Shown: positions 19,396-29,492, numbered from the stretch's first letter. The stretch: 64,000 nucleotides of DNA from Agapetus fuscipes (GCA_951799405.1 OX637353.1:10664001-10728000), one strand, 5' to 3'. The notes: generated by a model not told the origin, from the letters alone. Numbers and translations: made by a program.

Positions 19396-19690
19396 AGTCG
19401 TAACCACTACAAGTACCTACGACATGAATATGTTAGACACCCATTCACTGATGCCTTTTTTGCACACCAAATGTCATTGAAAGAGAGCTCTGAATTACTG
19501 TGATTGAATTCCCCGAGCAGTGCTGGGAGTGGAGTGGCGGATAGGAGAGAGGCAACACAGCCGGCCGGTCCATTAAGTAAATGCGCTCTCCCTGCACTCT
19601 ACTACATTAATATTGCATTTCTTACCTACCCTCCGTGCAGTCCATGTCCCCATATGCTTCACATGCTGTGCCTGGACATATTGCACGATG
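19396..19690. other. Intergenic; no gene seen
   Basis: A plus-strand open stretch from about 19504 has no recognisable features. No family listed here matches. Confidence 0.3.
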
Positions 19691-19716
19691 ACCATGATAA
19701 TAATTATATTAGGATG

Positions 19717-20785
19717 ATTTTTTTTTTTTTTTTTTTTTTTTTAAGGAATCCTGTGCGGGAGGCTCCCCAATTCTTGAGAGTCTTGGGGGTCTATGTCACC
19801 CTGGAAGGGTGCCGCAGAGGTGTTGCTTGAGTTCTTGGTTCTGTCGTGAGGCTCTGCAAGGAAGTGGTGATTGATGTTGGTTTTGAATAAAACCGGATTA
19901 AATTGGGAAGGGAACACAGATACTGGTAGACCATTCCATAAGCGGGCAGTTTGGCAAAGGAATGAGTCATGAAAACGCCAAGTTCTCATAGTTTTGAGAT
20001 CGACTGCAAAGGGATGAATGAGAGTCGTACTACGAGTTTCCCTTTCTGAAATGAGAGGGGGAGGGATTAATGAATGGAGCTCATTAGAACAAGCTCCGTG
20101 GTAATATCGATAAAAAAGACTGAGCATTCCAACCTTTCTTCTGTGCTGGAGCGGCTGCAGATCGGATGTCAGAGAAGGATCATTGATCAACCTCACTGCC
20201 CTCCTTTGCACAGAATCAAGTTGGTCACTCAACTTCTTGGACATACCACACCAGAGATGGCTGCCATATTCGATAATGGGGCGGATTTGGGATTTATACA
20301 GAGTCAATAATTGGGCTGAAGTAAAAAACCTACGAGCTCTGTATAATATGCCGAGTCGCCGGAAAGCGGAAGTTGTGCGAGACTCAATAGCATCATGGTA
20401 TTTTAACTCTGATGACAGAGAAACACCAAGAAGATTTAAGTGTTCATGGTTAGAGAGGGAGACATTGTCGAAAGTTGGGAGATAGTTGTTTGGAATCCTC
20501 TTTAAGGATATCAGACATGCTTGAGTCTTTTTGATGTTGAACTCTACAAGGTTGTCAGTGCCCCAACGGCTGACAGCCCTGAGATCTGTATTGATCTTTG
20601 AAGCTAATGATTCACGAGCAATAGATATCGCTGAACTATTTGGGGGCTTTGTAAAAGAGAAACCGTCATGAATTGTACTGTCATCGGCATAGCAGTGGAT
20701 AGGAGCACAGGATAGTAAGTCATTGATGTGCATAAGAAAAAGTGTCGGAGACAAGACAGAACCTTGGGGGACACCGGAATTTTTT
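19717..20785 (-). mobile_element. LINE-J (jockey/CR1-type), 5'-truncated, inserted in a SINE-t1 tail
   Basis: The 3' end is a 25-base T-run at 19718-19742 (a poly(A) on the minus strand). The 5' truncation point is about 20785. Both flanks are halves of one SINE-t1 copy: the SINE reads ...CACCAAATAAATCC up to the LINE and resumes ATCATCCTAATAT after the poly(A). Confidence 0.85.
19741..20780 (-). CDS. LINE-J reverse transcriptase, C-terminal half
   Basis: The frame contains SGVPQGSVLSPTLFLMHIND, CYADDST (catalytic YADD), WGTDNLVEFNIKKTQ, LLGVSLSSELKYHDAI, a thumb region (LYKSQIRPIIEYGSHLWCG) and the C-terminal FHDSFLCQTARLWNGLPVSV. The sequence is uninterrupted, so the insertion is fairly young, but the endonuclease and the N-terminal half of the reverse transcriptase are missing. 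Codons between 20781 and 20841 belong to the SINE, not the LINE. The stop TAA lies at the poly(A) junction (CCT TAA AAA), so the tail may supply the last bases of the stop codon. It belongs to the jockey/CR1 group; the exact clade is not resolved. Confidence 0.85.
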
Positions 20786-21047
20786 GGATTTATTTGGTGA
20801 GCGATGTTTTTGTGTGAATCACACCTCTCACCACACATCACAGCTTGGTCGTCGCTGTAGAAAGCTGCTGCAAGGCTGGATGGAGCTTTAGTAGCCGGTC
20901 TTTGGTAAAGGTATATGATTTTTTTTACTCAGCGAAGAGCATGTTTGAAAATATAAATGGTATATTTTTTGTGATCCGTCGGGATTCTAGCCCACAACCT
21001 TTCATTTACGAGTCAGAAGTGTCAACCACTAGATTGTAGACCAGTAA
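20786..21047 (-). mobile_element. SINE-t1 copy 6 (host of LINE-J)
   Basis: The head near 21045 (ACTGGTCTACAATCTAGTGG) and the body read to the AAATAAATCC tail at 20786. The last few tail bases lie beyond LINE-J at about 19690-19716. Confidence 0.8.
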
Positions 21048-21092
21048 AATGATGGTGATTTTGGTATAAAAAAATGTTTTAAGCGGGTTCTA

Positions 21093-22045
21093 AAGGGTGT
21101 TTTTTTTAGAGGTATAGAACTTTGAAATGGAATAAAACAAGGATGAATTTTTAAAATTGACATGAAGTTGACTTTATTCGGAAGATAATCCTTTGGCATT
21201 ATAATTTAAATATGATTTCTGGCATATGACCGCCACGGCTGGCTCGGACGTAATCTAATCTGGAGGTCCAATTTTCAATAACTTTTTCCAACATTTGTGG
21301 CCGTATATCGGCAATAACGCGGCGAATGTTGTCCTCCAAGTGGTCGATCGTTTCAGGCTTATCGGCGTAGACTAGCGACTTCACAAATCCCCACAGAAAA
21401 TAATCTAGCGGTGTTAAATCACACGATCTTGGAGGCCAATTCACGGGTCCGGAACGTGAAATTATGCGGTTACCAAACGTTTCCTTCAGTAAATCAATTG
21501 TGGCACGAGCTGTGTGACATGTTGCGCCGTCTTGTTGAAACCACAGCTCCTGCACATCATGGTTGTTCAATTGAGGAACGAAAAAGTCAGTAATCATAGC
21601 TCTATAGCGGTCACTATTGACTGTAACGTTCTGGCCAGCATCTTTTTTAAAGAAGTGCGGACCAATGATTCCACCAGCCCATAAAGCACACCAAAAAGTC
21701 AGTTTTTCTGGATGTAACAGTGTCTCAACATACACTTGAGGATTATCTTCCCTCCAAATACGGCAGTTTTGTTTATTGACGTAGCCATTTAACCAAAAGT
21801 GTGCTTCATCGCTAAACAAAATTCTCTTATGAAAATCGGGATCAACGGCAATCTGGTTTTGGACCCATTCACCGAATCTACGCCTTGCTAGGTGATCATG
21901 TAGCTTCAATTGTTGCACGAGTTGTCTATTCATGTTGAAATGCCAAACTAAACTAAACACAAATCACTTGACAGCTGACAAAATGGCCGCCAGTTAAAAC
22001 AGTGTTGCCAACTTAAAGTTCTATACCTCTAAAAAAAACACCCTA
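21093..22045 (-). mobile_element. Internally deleted Tc1/mariner element
   Basis: Inverted ends GGGTGTTTTTTTTAGAGG and its complement CCTCTAAAAAAAACACCC (extending through TATAGAACTTT) enclose about 950 bp. TA lies at the outer edges. Full-length relatives are usually near 1.3 kb; the missing part is the transposase N-terminus. Confidence 0.85.
21199..21933 (-). CDS. Mariner-type transposase, catalytic domain only
   Basis: I start at ATG 21933 (MNRQLVQQLKLHDH), because the frame further upstream has no ATG. The 244-residue product carries the DDE/D catalytic triad: Asp42 in LFSDEAHFWLNGY, Asp135 in FQQDGATCHTA and Asp172 in RSCDLTPLDYFLWG. There are 36 residues between the second and third Asp. 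The paired helix-turn-helix DNA-binding domain that normally precedes this is absent. The remaining 110 bp to the TIR are too short to encode it. All three catalytic residues are intact and there is no stop, so a non-binding catalytic fragment could still be made. Confidence 0.85.
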   Translation of the reverse strand: MNRQLVQQLKLHDHLARRRFGEWVQNQIAVDPDFHKRILFSDEAHFWLNGYVNKQNCRIWREDNPQVYVETLLHPEKLTFWCALWAGGIIGPHFFKKDAGQNVTVNSDRYRAMITDFFVPQLNNHDVQELWFQQDGATCHTARATIDLLKETFGNRIISRSGPVNWPPRSCDLTPLDYFLWGFVKSLVYADKPETIDHLEDNIRRVIADIRPQMLEKVIENWTSRLDYVRASRGGHMPEIIFKL

Positions 22046-22103
22046 TATTAATAATTAACAATTGCGGTGTATTTATTTTTCACATATCTTGTTTAATTAC
22101 ATT

Positions 22104-22292
22104 TTTGAAGAGGAATGCAATTCACCAAACTATTTTGCCTGGCCAGTTGTCTTCATGTGAAACCAGAAGCTTGTGTACATGCAATGACATCTGTTGAATC
22201 AAGGTCAAAGTTATTGTCGAAAGGACAAGGCCGGGCTTGAACCGGCGCGGCGTTTGCCAAATCCGAATGCCAACGCTTTATCCCTCGACTTC
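22104..22292 (-). mobile_element. SINE-t3 copy 1
   Basis: A third tRNA-headed repeat. On the minus strand the head is at 22292-22225, with GTCGAGGGATAAAGCG and GCCGGTTCAAGCCCGGC (B box). The body carries AACAGATGTCATTGCATG and CTGGCCAGGCAAAATAG, and GAATTGCATTCCTCTTC lies at the end. Other copies are at 45922 and 60028. Confidence 0.7.
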
Positions 22293-22429
22293 TTGTATCA
22301 CTATCGATTCAGAGCTACATTTACACAATATAGTTAGACGGTTGATTGTTTTATCCAGCTACATGGAATTTCGGTCCTTAATTTATCCTAAAAATACAGA
22401 GAATTTTAAACAATTTAATAAAAACATCG

Positions 22430-22620
22430 GTTAATTTATTTCACACAATTTATTTTGGGATACCGTTCACATTTGGTTCGAACAGAGTTAATTTTTGTAC
22501 GGTGTTGCTCGCCAACTCCGATACAAGTCTGCGCTACGTACGTCTTTAGCCTTTTGTATAGTACGACATTAGAACGGTTCTCGAAACATTGAGAACTAGA
22601 ACATGTGAGATTTTGACAGA
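22430..22620 (-). repeat. HSR copy 4
   Basis: CTCGAAACATTGAG (22580-22593) and CTAGAACATGTGAG (22596-22609) are tandem HSE-like motifs. On the minus strand ACTATACAAAAGG follows as a TATA-like box, then CTTGTATCGGAGTTGGCGAG, AATGTGAACGG and AATAAATT. Confidence 0.5.
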
Positions 22621-23069
22621 ATATTCGAGCAAACACTAGTACAATTATCCAAATATCTATATCTTGAGACACACTCACACAATGAAAAACACACAGACAG
22701 ACAATCACACATTATCAAGCATCTGTAGCTGACCTTGAAAACCCAAAAAAACTTTAGTACTTGATGTGTGGCATAGTATGGTGAGGTAGTATACTGTACC
22801 TCCATAATGCAGGCAATCTGCTGAGATCCAGAACGGTGTGCGAAGTCCCTGAGAACAAGTTATGGACTCACTAGGACAAAACTGTTACCGTTACCTCTTT
22901 CTCTATTCTACTAAAGGTGGTAGAGTTGCAAAGAAGTCTAAATTAGTGTAAAATGCTCATGAACCCATTCCCCTGTATTTGTGAAATTCATTAATTTGTC
23001 TCTAATCCGGTTTGAAGTCAAGGAGATATGTATAATGAATAAGGCCTATTGTGACTTGCGATTGTATCC

Positions 23070-23325
23070 TGCCGCTGTTCTACTAGGGGTGGCCGGTACC
23101 TCCGCAGATGCGTCTCTATTTTTTTTGTCCTTGCATCTCTTTTATTTCTTCAATATTCCTCACTTTCTTCATAAATAATATTCTTCTCTTACACTCTCTC
23201 TGCAGGTCCCATTCATTCTCAATCTCACCTATTTAGTCCATCCGTTCCTTCCTCGGCCTTTTACCTCCAAGCTTTTCTTTGACATTATCTCTCTACATTT
23301 TCTTGTTAGTCATTTGACCGTTAGT
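23070..23325 (-). pseudogene. RTE C-terminal/3' fragment
   Basis: The minus strand reads RLTRKC..., then GRGRN-like and EIKEM..-like segments with stops. It ends GGAGGTACCGGCCACCCC, the same end as the complete RTE at 16208-16227. A dead truncated copy. Confidence 0.7.
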
Positions 23326-23330
23326 CTTTG

Positions 23331-23590
23331 ACTAATAGGTTGGGTTCCTTAAACAATATGTCGGTATCACAGACCCCCATGCTGTAAAAACTTGGTTCAC
23401 TTTCGCCAATGCCACCCCGTTTCAGGTAAAGGTAGCATGGGCTGCAAAGTTTATGTTCATGTGAGGTGAGGTTTATCTTGTATGTATTTACAGATGCAGC
23501 ATGTGTAAGCGTGAACTTACATGTGCCTGCTTGTGAGCACGCATTCTATATGAGCCTATATCTTTGCAACTTAAATTATCATTATATTCG
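23331..23590 (+). mobile_element. RTEb-3' copy 6
   Basis: It runs from TTTGACTAATAGGTTGGG to CTATATCTTTGCAACTTAAA. The RTE fragment on the other strand abuts its 5' end. Confidence 0.7.
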
Positions 23591-24230
23591 TCATCTATTC
23601 TTTAAAGATTTCCAAACCATCTCATCTTACTTTTTTGAGCTTTGATTCTCATATTCTCTTTCACACCACACTCGTTCATAACCCAATCATTACAGACCCT
23701 GTCATTCAGCGCCTTTCCAGTCATTTCTCCATTCTTCCAGTCATAATATTAGGAGCAACTATCATATTGTGTATTCTATTACACTACACCTTTCACTTTA
23801 ATTATTTCCTAGCTTCGCAGTACTACTTCCTAGGATATGATATCCTCTCACTCGGATTAATGAAGTACCCCTTCATTTATTATTAAAGCCCCCTGTTAAT
23901 TAAATTTAATTACGCGGGGTGAAAATTGTGGAAGATAAGAGCGGCTTCGTAAGCTGAAATGTTTGTGTACCCTTAAAATAAGCTTCACGTTTAAACTCAA
24001 TCATAGCGTTTCACAAAAATATATGAAAACCAAGACTCTTAACTGTAGGCGCTGTTTTGTTTTTTGTGTATTTTTTTTGTAAGCGTTGTGTTTTGTACTT
24101 GAGTACTGCCACTAAGGCGACCTTGCCAAAAATGCCAAAATGCTAAAATTTACCTCGACTCTTGAGTAGGATTTACTCACCTTCTTAAGCCTTAACTTTG
24201 GGTGAAATGCTCGAGTAATGTAAATGACAT
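23591..24230. other. Intergenic; no gene seen
   Basis: A plus-strand open stretch at 23635-23886 is Ile/Phe/Leu-rich and looks like chance AT-rich coding. No motif was recognised. Confidence 0.3.
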
Positions 24231-24486
24231 TAGTCTAATCTAATCTAATCTATGTTGCAAAGATATGTTACATTGGGGATTCACATTATATGCATTCCCA
24301 CAAGCAGACACGTACAAGTCCGCGCTTGCACATGTCGCATGTGAACCTACAACATAAAAACCCAAATCTCAAATGGACATTCACCCTGAAACTCTTGCCG
24401 TCCTTCCCTGATACAGGGGTGACATTGGCAAAGTGAACCATTTTTACAGCATGGGTGGTCAGCCGCATACCAACCTATAAGTCAAG
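24231..24486 (-). mobile_element. RTEb-3' copy 7 with pentanucleotide tail
   Basis: The full family sequence ends in an (AGATT)n tail, seen as TCTAATCTAATCTAATC at 24232-24250 on the plus strand. Confidence 0.8.
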
Positions 24487-24516
24487 GAAAGTGTGTGTTA
24501 CTATATACATTTCTAA

Positions 24517-24556
24517 GGCCCGGTATTTTCAACGTTAGCATATCGTCACCTCAGCG
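24517..24556. mobile_element. MITE-d left-end fragment
   Basis: GGCCCGGTATTTTCAACG and TTAGCATA match the left end of the complete copy at 28598. Confidence 0.6.
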
Positions 24557-24899
24557 CTAAATGTAAATCCTACCATATTCTTTGTTAATCCGCACAAAAA
24601 CAATGTTTTATATATATTTTTTCATTCAAACCATAGATGCATTTAATGTATAGATAATCTTTTAATTAATATGAAGTACAAAGTAAGAAGCTTATGCAAA
24701 GAAAAAAGCAAAAAAATATTAATCTCACCGTGATCAATTAAGATTAAAATTTTAAGAAGGGGTCTCGATAAGCTCCGAAAAAAATTAATTAATTAAAAGA
24801 TTAATTCCGATCTCTCCATTTTTGTTTTGCGAGCTAAATTAACAAGACGGCTACAAGTTGTATGCAAAAAAAAGTTGACTTATACATAAATATGGCGAC

Positions 24900-25024
24900 C
24901 TGTACCCCGAGTACGAGTGCATGTTTAGCAAAACTTGAGTAAAGTAAAAGTTTAGTAAAATATTTCAGTAAACTTTAACTTTACTCAAGTTTTGCTAAGC
25001 ATGCAACTCGTACTCGGGGTACTG
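24900..25024. mobile_element. FB-1 copy 1, 125-bp palindrome
   Basis: The arms CTGTACCCCGAGTACGAG and CTCGTACTCGGGGTACTG, and the inner AGCAAAACTTGAGTAAAGTA and its inverse, form a nearly complete palindrome. It is the shortest member of FB-1 and borders the satellite array. Confidence 0.8.
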
Positions 25025-25109
25025 TTAACAAAAGAAAACCATTGGTGAATGAGCCAGTACGAAAAATCATCATGGCGTTTGAAACTGTAATCGGTTCCTC
25101 ACGAAATTT

Positions 25110-26208
25110 GAGACAATCATCATAACCATTCCTATCACCATCATCATCACCACTCCTATCATCATCAGCACCCATATCATCATCACCACTCCTATCAACA
25201 TCATCATCCCCCCTCCTATCATCATCATCATCACCACTCCTATCATCATCATCAGCACCCATATCATCATCACCACTCCTATCACCATCATCATCACCAC
25301 TCCTATCATCATCAGCACCCATATCATCATCACCACTCCTATCAACATCATCATCCCCCCTCCTATCATCATCATCATCATCATCATCAGCAGCCGTATC
25401 ATCATCCCCCCTCCTATCATCATCATCATCCCCCCTCCTATCATCATCAGCATCACCATTCCTATGATCATCATCATCAGCAGTCCTATCATTCTCACCA
25501 TCACCACTCCTATCATCATCACCATCAGCAGCCCTATCATCATCATCATCAGCAGCCCTATCATCATCACCACTCCTATCAACATCATCACCCTCCCTCC
25601 TATCATCATCAGCATCACCATTCCTATGATTATCATTATCAGCAGTCCTATCATCCTCATCATCACCACTCCTATCATCATCACCATCAGCAGCCCTATC
25701 ATCATCATCATCAGCAGCCCTATCATTATCACTACTCCTATCAACATCATCATCCCCCCTCCTATCATCATCAGCATCACCATTCCTATGATCATCATTA
25801 TCAGAAGTCCTATCATCCTCATCATCACCACTCCTATCATCCTCATCATCACCACTCCTATCATCATCATCATCAGCAGCCCTATCATCATCATCATCAG
25901 CAGCCCTATCATCATCACTACTCCTATCAACATCATCATCCCCCCTCCTATCATCATCAGCATCACCATTCCTATGATCATCATTATCAGCAGTCCTATC
26001 ATCCTCATCATCACCACTCCTATCATCCTCATCATCACCACTCCTATCATCATCACCATCAGCAGCCCTATCATCATCATCATCAGCAGTCCTATCATCC
26101 TCATCATCCCCACTCCTATCATCATCATCATCATCACCATTCCGATCATCATCATGACCACCCCTATCATCATCATCATCATCATCAGCTGTCTTATCAT
26201 CCTCAACA
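25110..26208. repeat. TCA-rich satellite array with 162-bp higher-order repeat
   Basis: About 1.1 kb of units built from CCTATCATCATCAYCACTC-like 15-24-mers. The marker string CTATCATCATCAGCATCACC (start of a block) recurs with spacings of 162, 162 and 186 bp (ends of CCTA at 25440, 25602, 25764, 25950). 186 = 162 + 24, so one copy gained a unit. All length changes are multiples of 3, which leaves long open frames on both strands. Translations are monotonous Met/Ile or Ile/Ser/Pro repeats and I do not regard them as genes. Confidence 0.9.
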
Positions 26209-26466
26209 TAATCAAGTACCTAATAGGATGAAGCACTGCGAATGATGATGCTGCCACATCTGCAGACATGAAGATAGCACCTACAGAGGGAGACGGAGCG
26301 CCGGAGAGAGAGAGAGGCAGACCGGGGGGCAGCAAGTTTTAATTGACGTAATTATCAGCGGCGGGGGTCTGAGTGCACAGACGTGTTCCGCAGATGGATC
26401 ACAGATGGAGCCGCCATCGCTCATCCACAGCCCCACCCGCTTTCTTCCTCAGTTACCCACCACTCA
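26209..26466. other. Intergenic; no gene seen
   Basis: GC-richer sequence after the satellite with a GAGAGAGAGAG run near 26305. It is the only stretch nearby without a recognised repeat. Confidence 0.3.
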
Positions 26467-26566
26467 TGGTCATACCTCCCCAAAACCCAGTTGCAAACAA
26501 ATGAACCGGCTTTACCAAATGTGTGATACTTCCGCTAGAGGTAGCTATTACCTCCACTTTGTTCAA
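26467..26566 (-). pseudogene. RTE 3' fragment, duplicated at 27147
   Basis: CTTTACCAAATGTGTGATAC, TTCCGCTAGAGGT and a TACCTCC end are shared with 27147-27240. The CTAGAGGT/TACCTCC order is the inverse of the RTE 3' end. Confidence 0.6.
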
Positions 26567-26569
26567 TAA

Positions 26570-27116
26570 TATTGGATAATTTATTTAGTGAGGGCTGTTT
26601 TTGTGTGAATCAAACCTCAAGAGCCCTCTGCGAGCTTGGTCGTTGCTATAGAAAGCGCCAATTCTCAAGCAAGGCCCAGTTGCTGCAAGGCTGTGTGGAC
26701 CTATACGTGGCTATTCTTAGACATTTTAGTCGTCGGTTGAGCCCACGCTTTGACAAACTAATGGTGCCCGCGCTGGAAGTTTCATGGGCACGGTCATTCT
26801 TACCTACCGAATTTTGTAATATTTGGATGAAAACAAATCAGCTGTTCACTTGCGGCTATCTTGGATTGACAGGTCTTCATACAAATGCATCATTAGTTTG
26901 TCAAAGCGTGGGCTCAACCGACGACGGCTAAAATGTTTAAGAATAGCCCCGTTAGTGACTAGTCTTTGGTAAAGATATAATAAGAATTTTTCAACGCATC
27001 GATGAGAATATTTGAATAAATAAATGGTATGTTTTTTGTGCTCTGCCGGGATTCGAGCCGACAAACTTCCATTTACGAGTCTGAAGCGTTACCATTAGAC
27101 TACGGACCGATACAAT
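26570..27116 (-). mobile_element. SINE-t1 copy 7, split by MITE-a
   Basis: SINE parts 26570-26705 and 26952-27116 read continuously (GGACCT...GTGACTAGTCTTTGG) once MITE-a is removed. The head is at 27116-27040 with a B box GGCTCGAATCCCGG. Confidence 0.8.
26706..26951. mobile_element. MITE-a copy 2 (246 bp) inside SINE-t1
   Basis: It begins CGTGGCTATTCTTAGAC and ends AAGAATAGCCCCG, with TIRs of about 55 bp. The flanks are ATA at the left and TTA at the right, a 3-bp duplication with one change. The interior includes GCACGGTCATTCTTACCTAC and CTTGGATTGACAGGTCTTC. Confidence 0.9.
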
Positions 27117-27129
27117 CCCATTTGCTCTC

Positions 27130-27345
27130 TTCGCCTCCACTCGTGGGCATACCTCTCCAAAACCCTGCTGCAAGTAAATGAATCAGCTTTACCAAATGTG
27201 TGATACTTCCGCTAGAGGTGGCCAGTACCTCCATTTTATTCTGTCCTTGCACACTTCTTTCATCTTCTCGACATTGATCACTCCCTTCATGCATGTTCTT
27301 TATTATCCTCTCCTTTCTGCTTTTTCTCACTCTGCATATTCCAGT
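27130..27345 (-). pseudogene. RTE C-terminal/3' fragment
   Basis: The minus strand encodes MKGVINVEKMKEVCKDRIKW, aligning with LDEMKEVCRDRVKW near the end of the complete RTE. GGAGGTACTGGCCACC follows. Confidence 0.75.
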
Positions 27346-27358
27346 GATTCCTAATTTT

Positions 27359-27775
27359 GCTATGGTTCACTTTGCCAATATCATCTCTATTTTAAGAATA
27401 ATTTACAGGGCTTATGTATTGTTATTTAAAACACAACGCAACTAAGTTACACATATAGTGTAACTTCTTGCCGCGTTATCCCCGAAGGCGTTGCATGTGG
27501 CGAGTTGAACCTATTTATTTTTACAGGTAAGGGGGGCAGCCTTACGCCAACCCTTCCTGGGGTCTCCCAGCTCCCGAGAGGGCTGGTACTCATTTCTTGT
27601 GAAGGCTGAGTAAACCTTGCTGGTATTTGGGGTTTGGTTTTAGAATTGCAAGTACACATGCGGCATGTGTAAGAGTGAACTCATACCTACGTGTCTGCTT
27701 GTGGGATTGCATTAAACATTAATCTTAAATGTTATAAATCTTTACACCTTAGAGTATAGATTATAGAAACTAGCA
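27359..27775 (+). mobile_element. RTEb-3' copy 8, split by a SINE-t2
   Basis: The left part 27359-27420 (GGTTCACTTTGCCAATATC, CAGGGCTTATG) and right part 27638-27775 (ACACATGCGGCATGTG, ATCTTTACACCTTAGA) are the two halves of one copy. Confidence 0.7.
27424..27637 (-). mobile_element. SINE-t2 copy 4 (head missing), inside RTEb-3'
   Basis: It runs from ACACAACGCAACTAAGTTAC to CTTGCTGGTATTTGGG. The tRNA-like head is absent, so the copy is 5'-truncated, as expected of reverse-transcribed insertions. Confidence 0.75.
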
Positions 27776-27855
27776 CAAATATTTTATGATGCATAACAAA
27801 ATGCTGTTAAAATAACCATATTTTGGATTTCTTCTACATCCTATTATTGAGAATA

Positions 27856-28275
27856 TCGACAGTTTAAAGGCAGTAGGGCATAAGATACATAAACTAAATT
27901 GTTCAGGAGAGCAGTTTTAAGTTTGAGATTGCAGAAAAATGGCATAACGTTTTTTATTTTTTTTTATATCGTTAAAATCAAAACAGCTCTAAATTGAAAA
28001 AATATAGGCATTTGTAGGCATTCCTATTAATGTTGTTTTACGATTTGTTTATGTCACAAGCGCCTTTGGGACAAAAAAGGCCAAAATCTTGTCGGTGAAA
28101 CCAAAATCATACTTCGAAAACGCAGTTGTTTGCTTGGGCATAAACAACACAAAAATCATCGTAGAGCAATCGGAGTTAGCGCATTAGAAAGAGCGGAAAA
28201 CTTCAAGTAGGATAGCATTCATAACTCATTTTTGACCAAAATTTCGCATGTGCTGTACTGCCTTTTAAGCGTCGA
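27856..28275. mobile_element. MITE-c copy 1 (TA-flanked, mariner-like)
   Basis: It is 420 bp with ends TCGACAGTTTAAAGGCAGTA and TACTGCCTTTTAAGCGTCGA, flanked by TA on each side (27854-27855, 28276-28277). It is homologous to 60186-60633 in inverted orientation. It shares CTAAATTGTTCAGGAGA, GTTTGCTTGGG and ATCGTAG segments with that copy. No transposase. Confidence 0.85.
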
Positions 28276-28597
28276 TATGGACATGGCGCTAGGATAAGCC
28301 TCAGGATGGGGAAGGGGTGAGAAGAAAGAGAAAGATAGTGGTAGAAAGAGAAAGAGAGGGTACATTACACACTCCAGTACTCTTTCAATAAGCGACCAAT
28401 GAAGCGGGCAATAGGTATACTGTAACACGAGTTCAAAACCTATACATTCTACCATATTGTTTAAGCTAAAATACATCAAAGCTTAAACGCTCGCGTGGGG
28501 TGGTGTTTTAGCTTACAAAAGTCTTTTATTGAAAAAAAAAACACGTCTGTGATTTTTATTTTTTTCACTTCGAGCTTTGTTACAATAAATACTCTGA

Positions 28598-28724
28598 GGC
28601 CCGGTATTTTCAACGTTAGCATAGCGACTTTATAATGATTGAAAACGACGCATTTCTGTAAATCGTGTGGGTATTTTTTTCATCAGTTTAAAGTCACATA
28701 TGCTAACGTCGAAAATACCGAGCC
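28598..28724. mobile_element. MITE-d, complete 127-bp copy
   Basis: The arms GGCCCGGTATTTTCAACGTT and the inverse AACGTCGAAAATACCGAGCC enclose a short AT-rich centre. TGA occurs on both sides as a probable 3-bp duplication. Confidence 0.8.
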
Positions 28725-28734
28725 TGATACATGA

Positions 28735-28985
28735 TGAGGTGTTTGGTATTTTGTACTTTTGATACTTCTCGTACTCTCTCGAAACATCCATTTGAGAGGC
28801 GTCTGGAACATGCGAGAATAGGACTTGGTCATATATAAATACGGACGGCGGTTCTGTGAAGCAATCAGTGACCCATAAGCCGTGAAGCCGCCAATACAGA
28901 AATTAAAAAGTAAAACATATTTAATCGATTTGTTAAAAATAAATAGTGTCAAATATATTCAACTGCTATTTTATTATAAGTGAAC
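28735..28985 (+). repeat. HSR copy 5 (best-formed promoter)
   Basis: CTCGAAACATCCATTTGAGAG is followed by CTGGAACATGCGAG at 28803-28816 (one mismatch to CTnGAAnnTTCnAG). TATATAAATA at 28832-28841 lies 16 bp further on. Then come AAGCCGTGAAGCCGCC, AATAAATAGTG and AAGTGAACCC. It aligns along its length with copy 7 (51000-51200, opposite strand). Confidence 0.65.
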
Positions 28986-29038
28986 CCGAAATACACCATT
29001 ACAATAAGTTAGAAATATCGGACATTGTTATTAGGTTT

Positions 29039-29213
29039 TCACTGCGGAGCACAAAAAATATACCATTTATATTTTCAAATTTGCTCTTCGCTGGGTTGAA
29101 AAATTCATAAACCTTTACCAATGACCGGTCACCAAAGGTCCATCCAGCCTTACAGCAACTGGGTCTTGCTTGAGAATTGGCGCTTTGTAGCGATGACGAC
29201 CAAGCTCGTAAAA
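29039..29213 (+). mobile_element. SINE-t1 part of a t1-t2 dimer
   Basis: From GCGGAGCACAAAAAATATAC (head truncated) to ACGACCAAGCTCGTAAAA, joined at once to the SINE-t2 head. Confidence 0.8.
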
Positions 29214-29492
29214 AGATCGATAGCTCAATTGGTAGAATGCTTGCAGTCCATGCCGAGAGCAAGGGTTCGATCTCAAGGTTTACTCAGCCTTCACAAGAAA
29301 TGAAAACCAGCCCCCCCCGGGAGCTGGGAAATCCCCATTTTAACTGAAAGCGGTTGGTGTGAGGCCGATCCCCTTACCCATAAAAATAAATAGGTCCCAA
29401 ATCGCCACATGCGACCCCTTCAGGGATAACGAAGGCAAGAAGTTACACTATATGTGTAGCTTAGTTGCGTAGTTGCGAGTTGCGTAACTTTT
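29214..29492 (+). mobile_element. SINE-t2 part of a t1-t2 dimer
   Basis: Head GATCGATAGCTCAATTGGTA (A box) and GGGTTCGATCTC (B box). An internal deletion follows, then TTTACTCAGCCTTCACAAG and the end CTATATGTGTAGCTTAGTTG. Confidence 0.8.

Noticed and set aside
20781..20841. N-terminal extension of the LINE-J protein (MMCGERCDSHKNIAHQINPKNS)
   Set aside because: These codons are SINE-t1 sequence read in reverse; the LINE begins at about 20785.
25070..26335. Long open frame on the minus strand (and a 255-codon one on the plus strand) in the satellite
   Set aside because: Translations are simple Met/Ile/Gly or Ile/Ser/Pro repeats caused by triplet-based repeats. No start context, domain or non-repetitive coding sequence.
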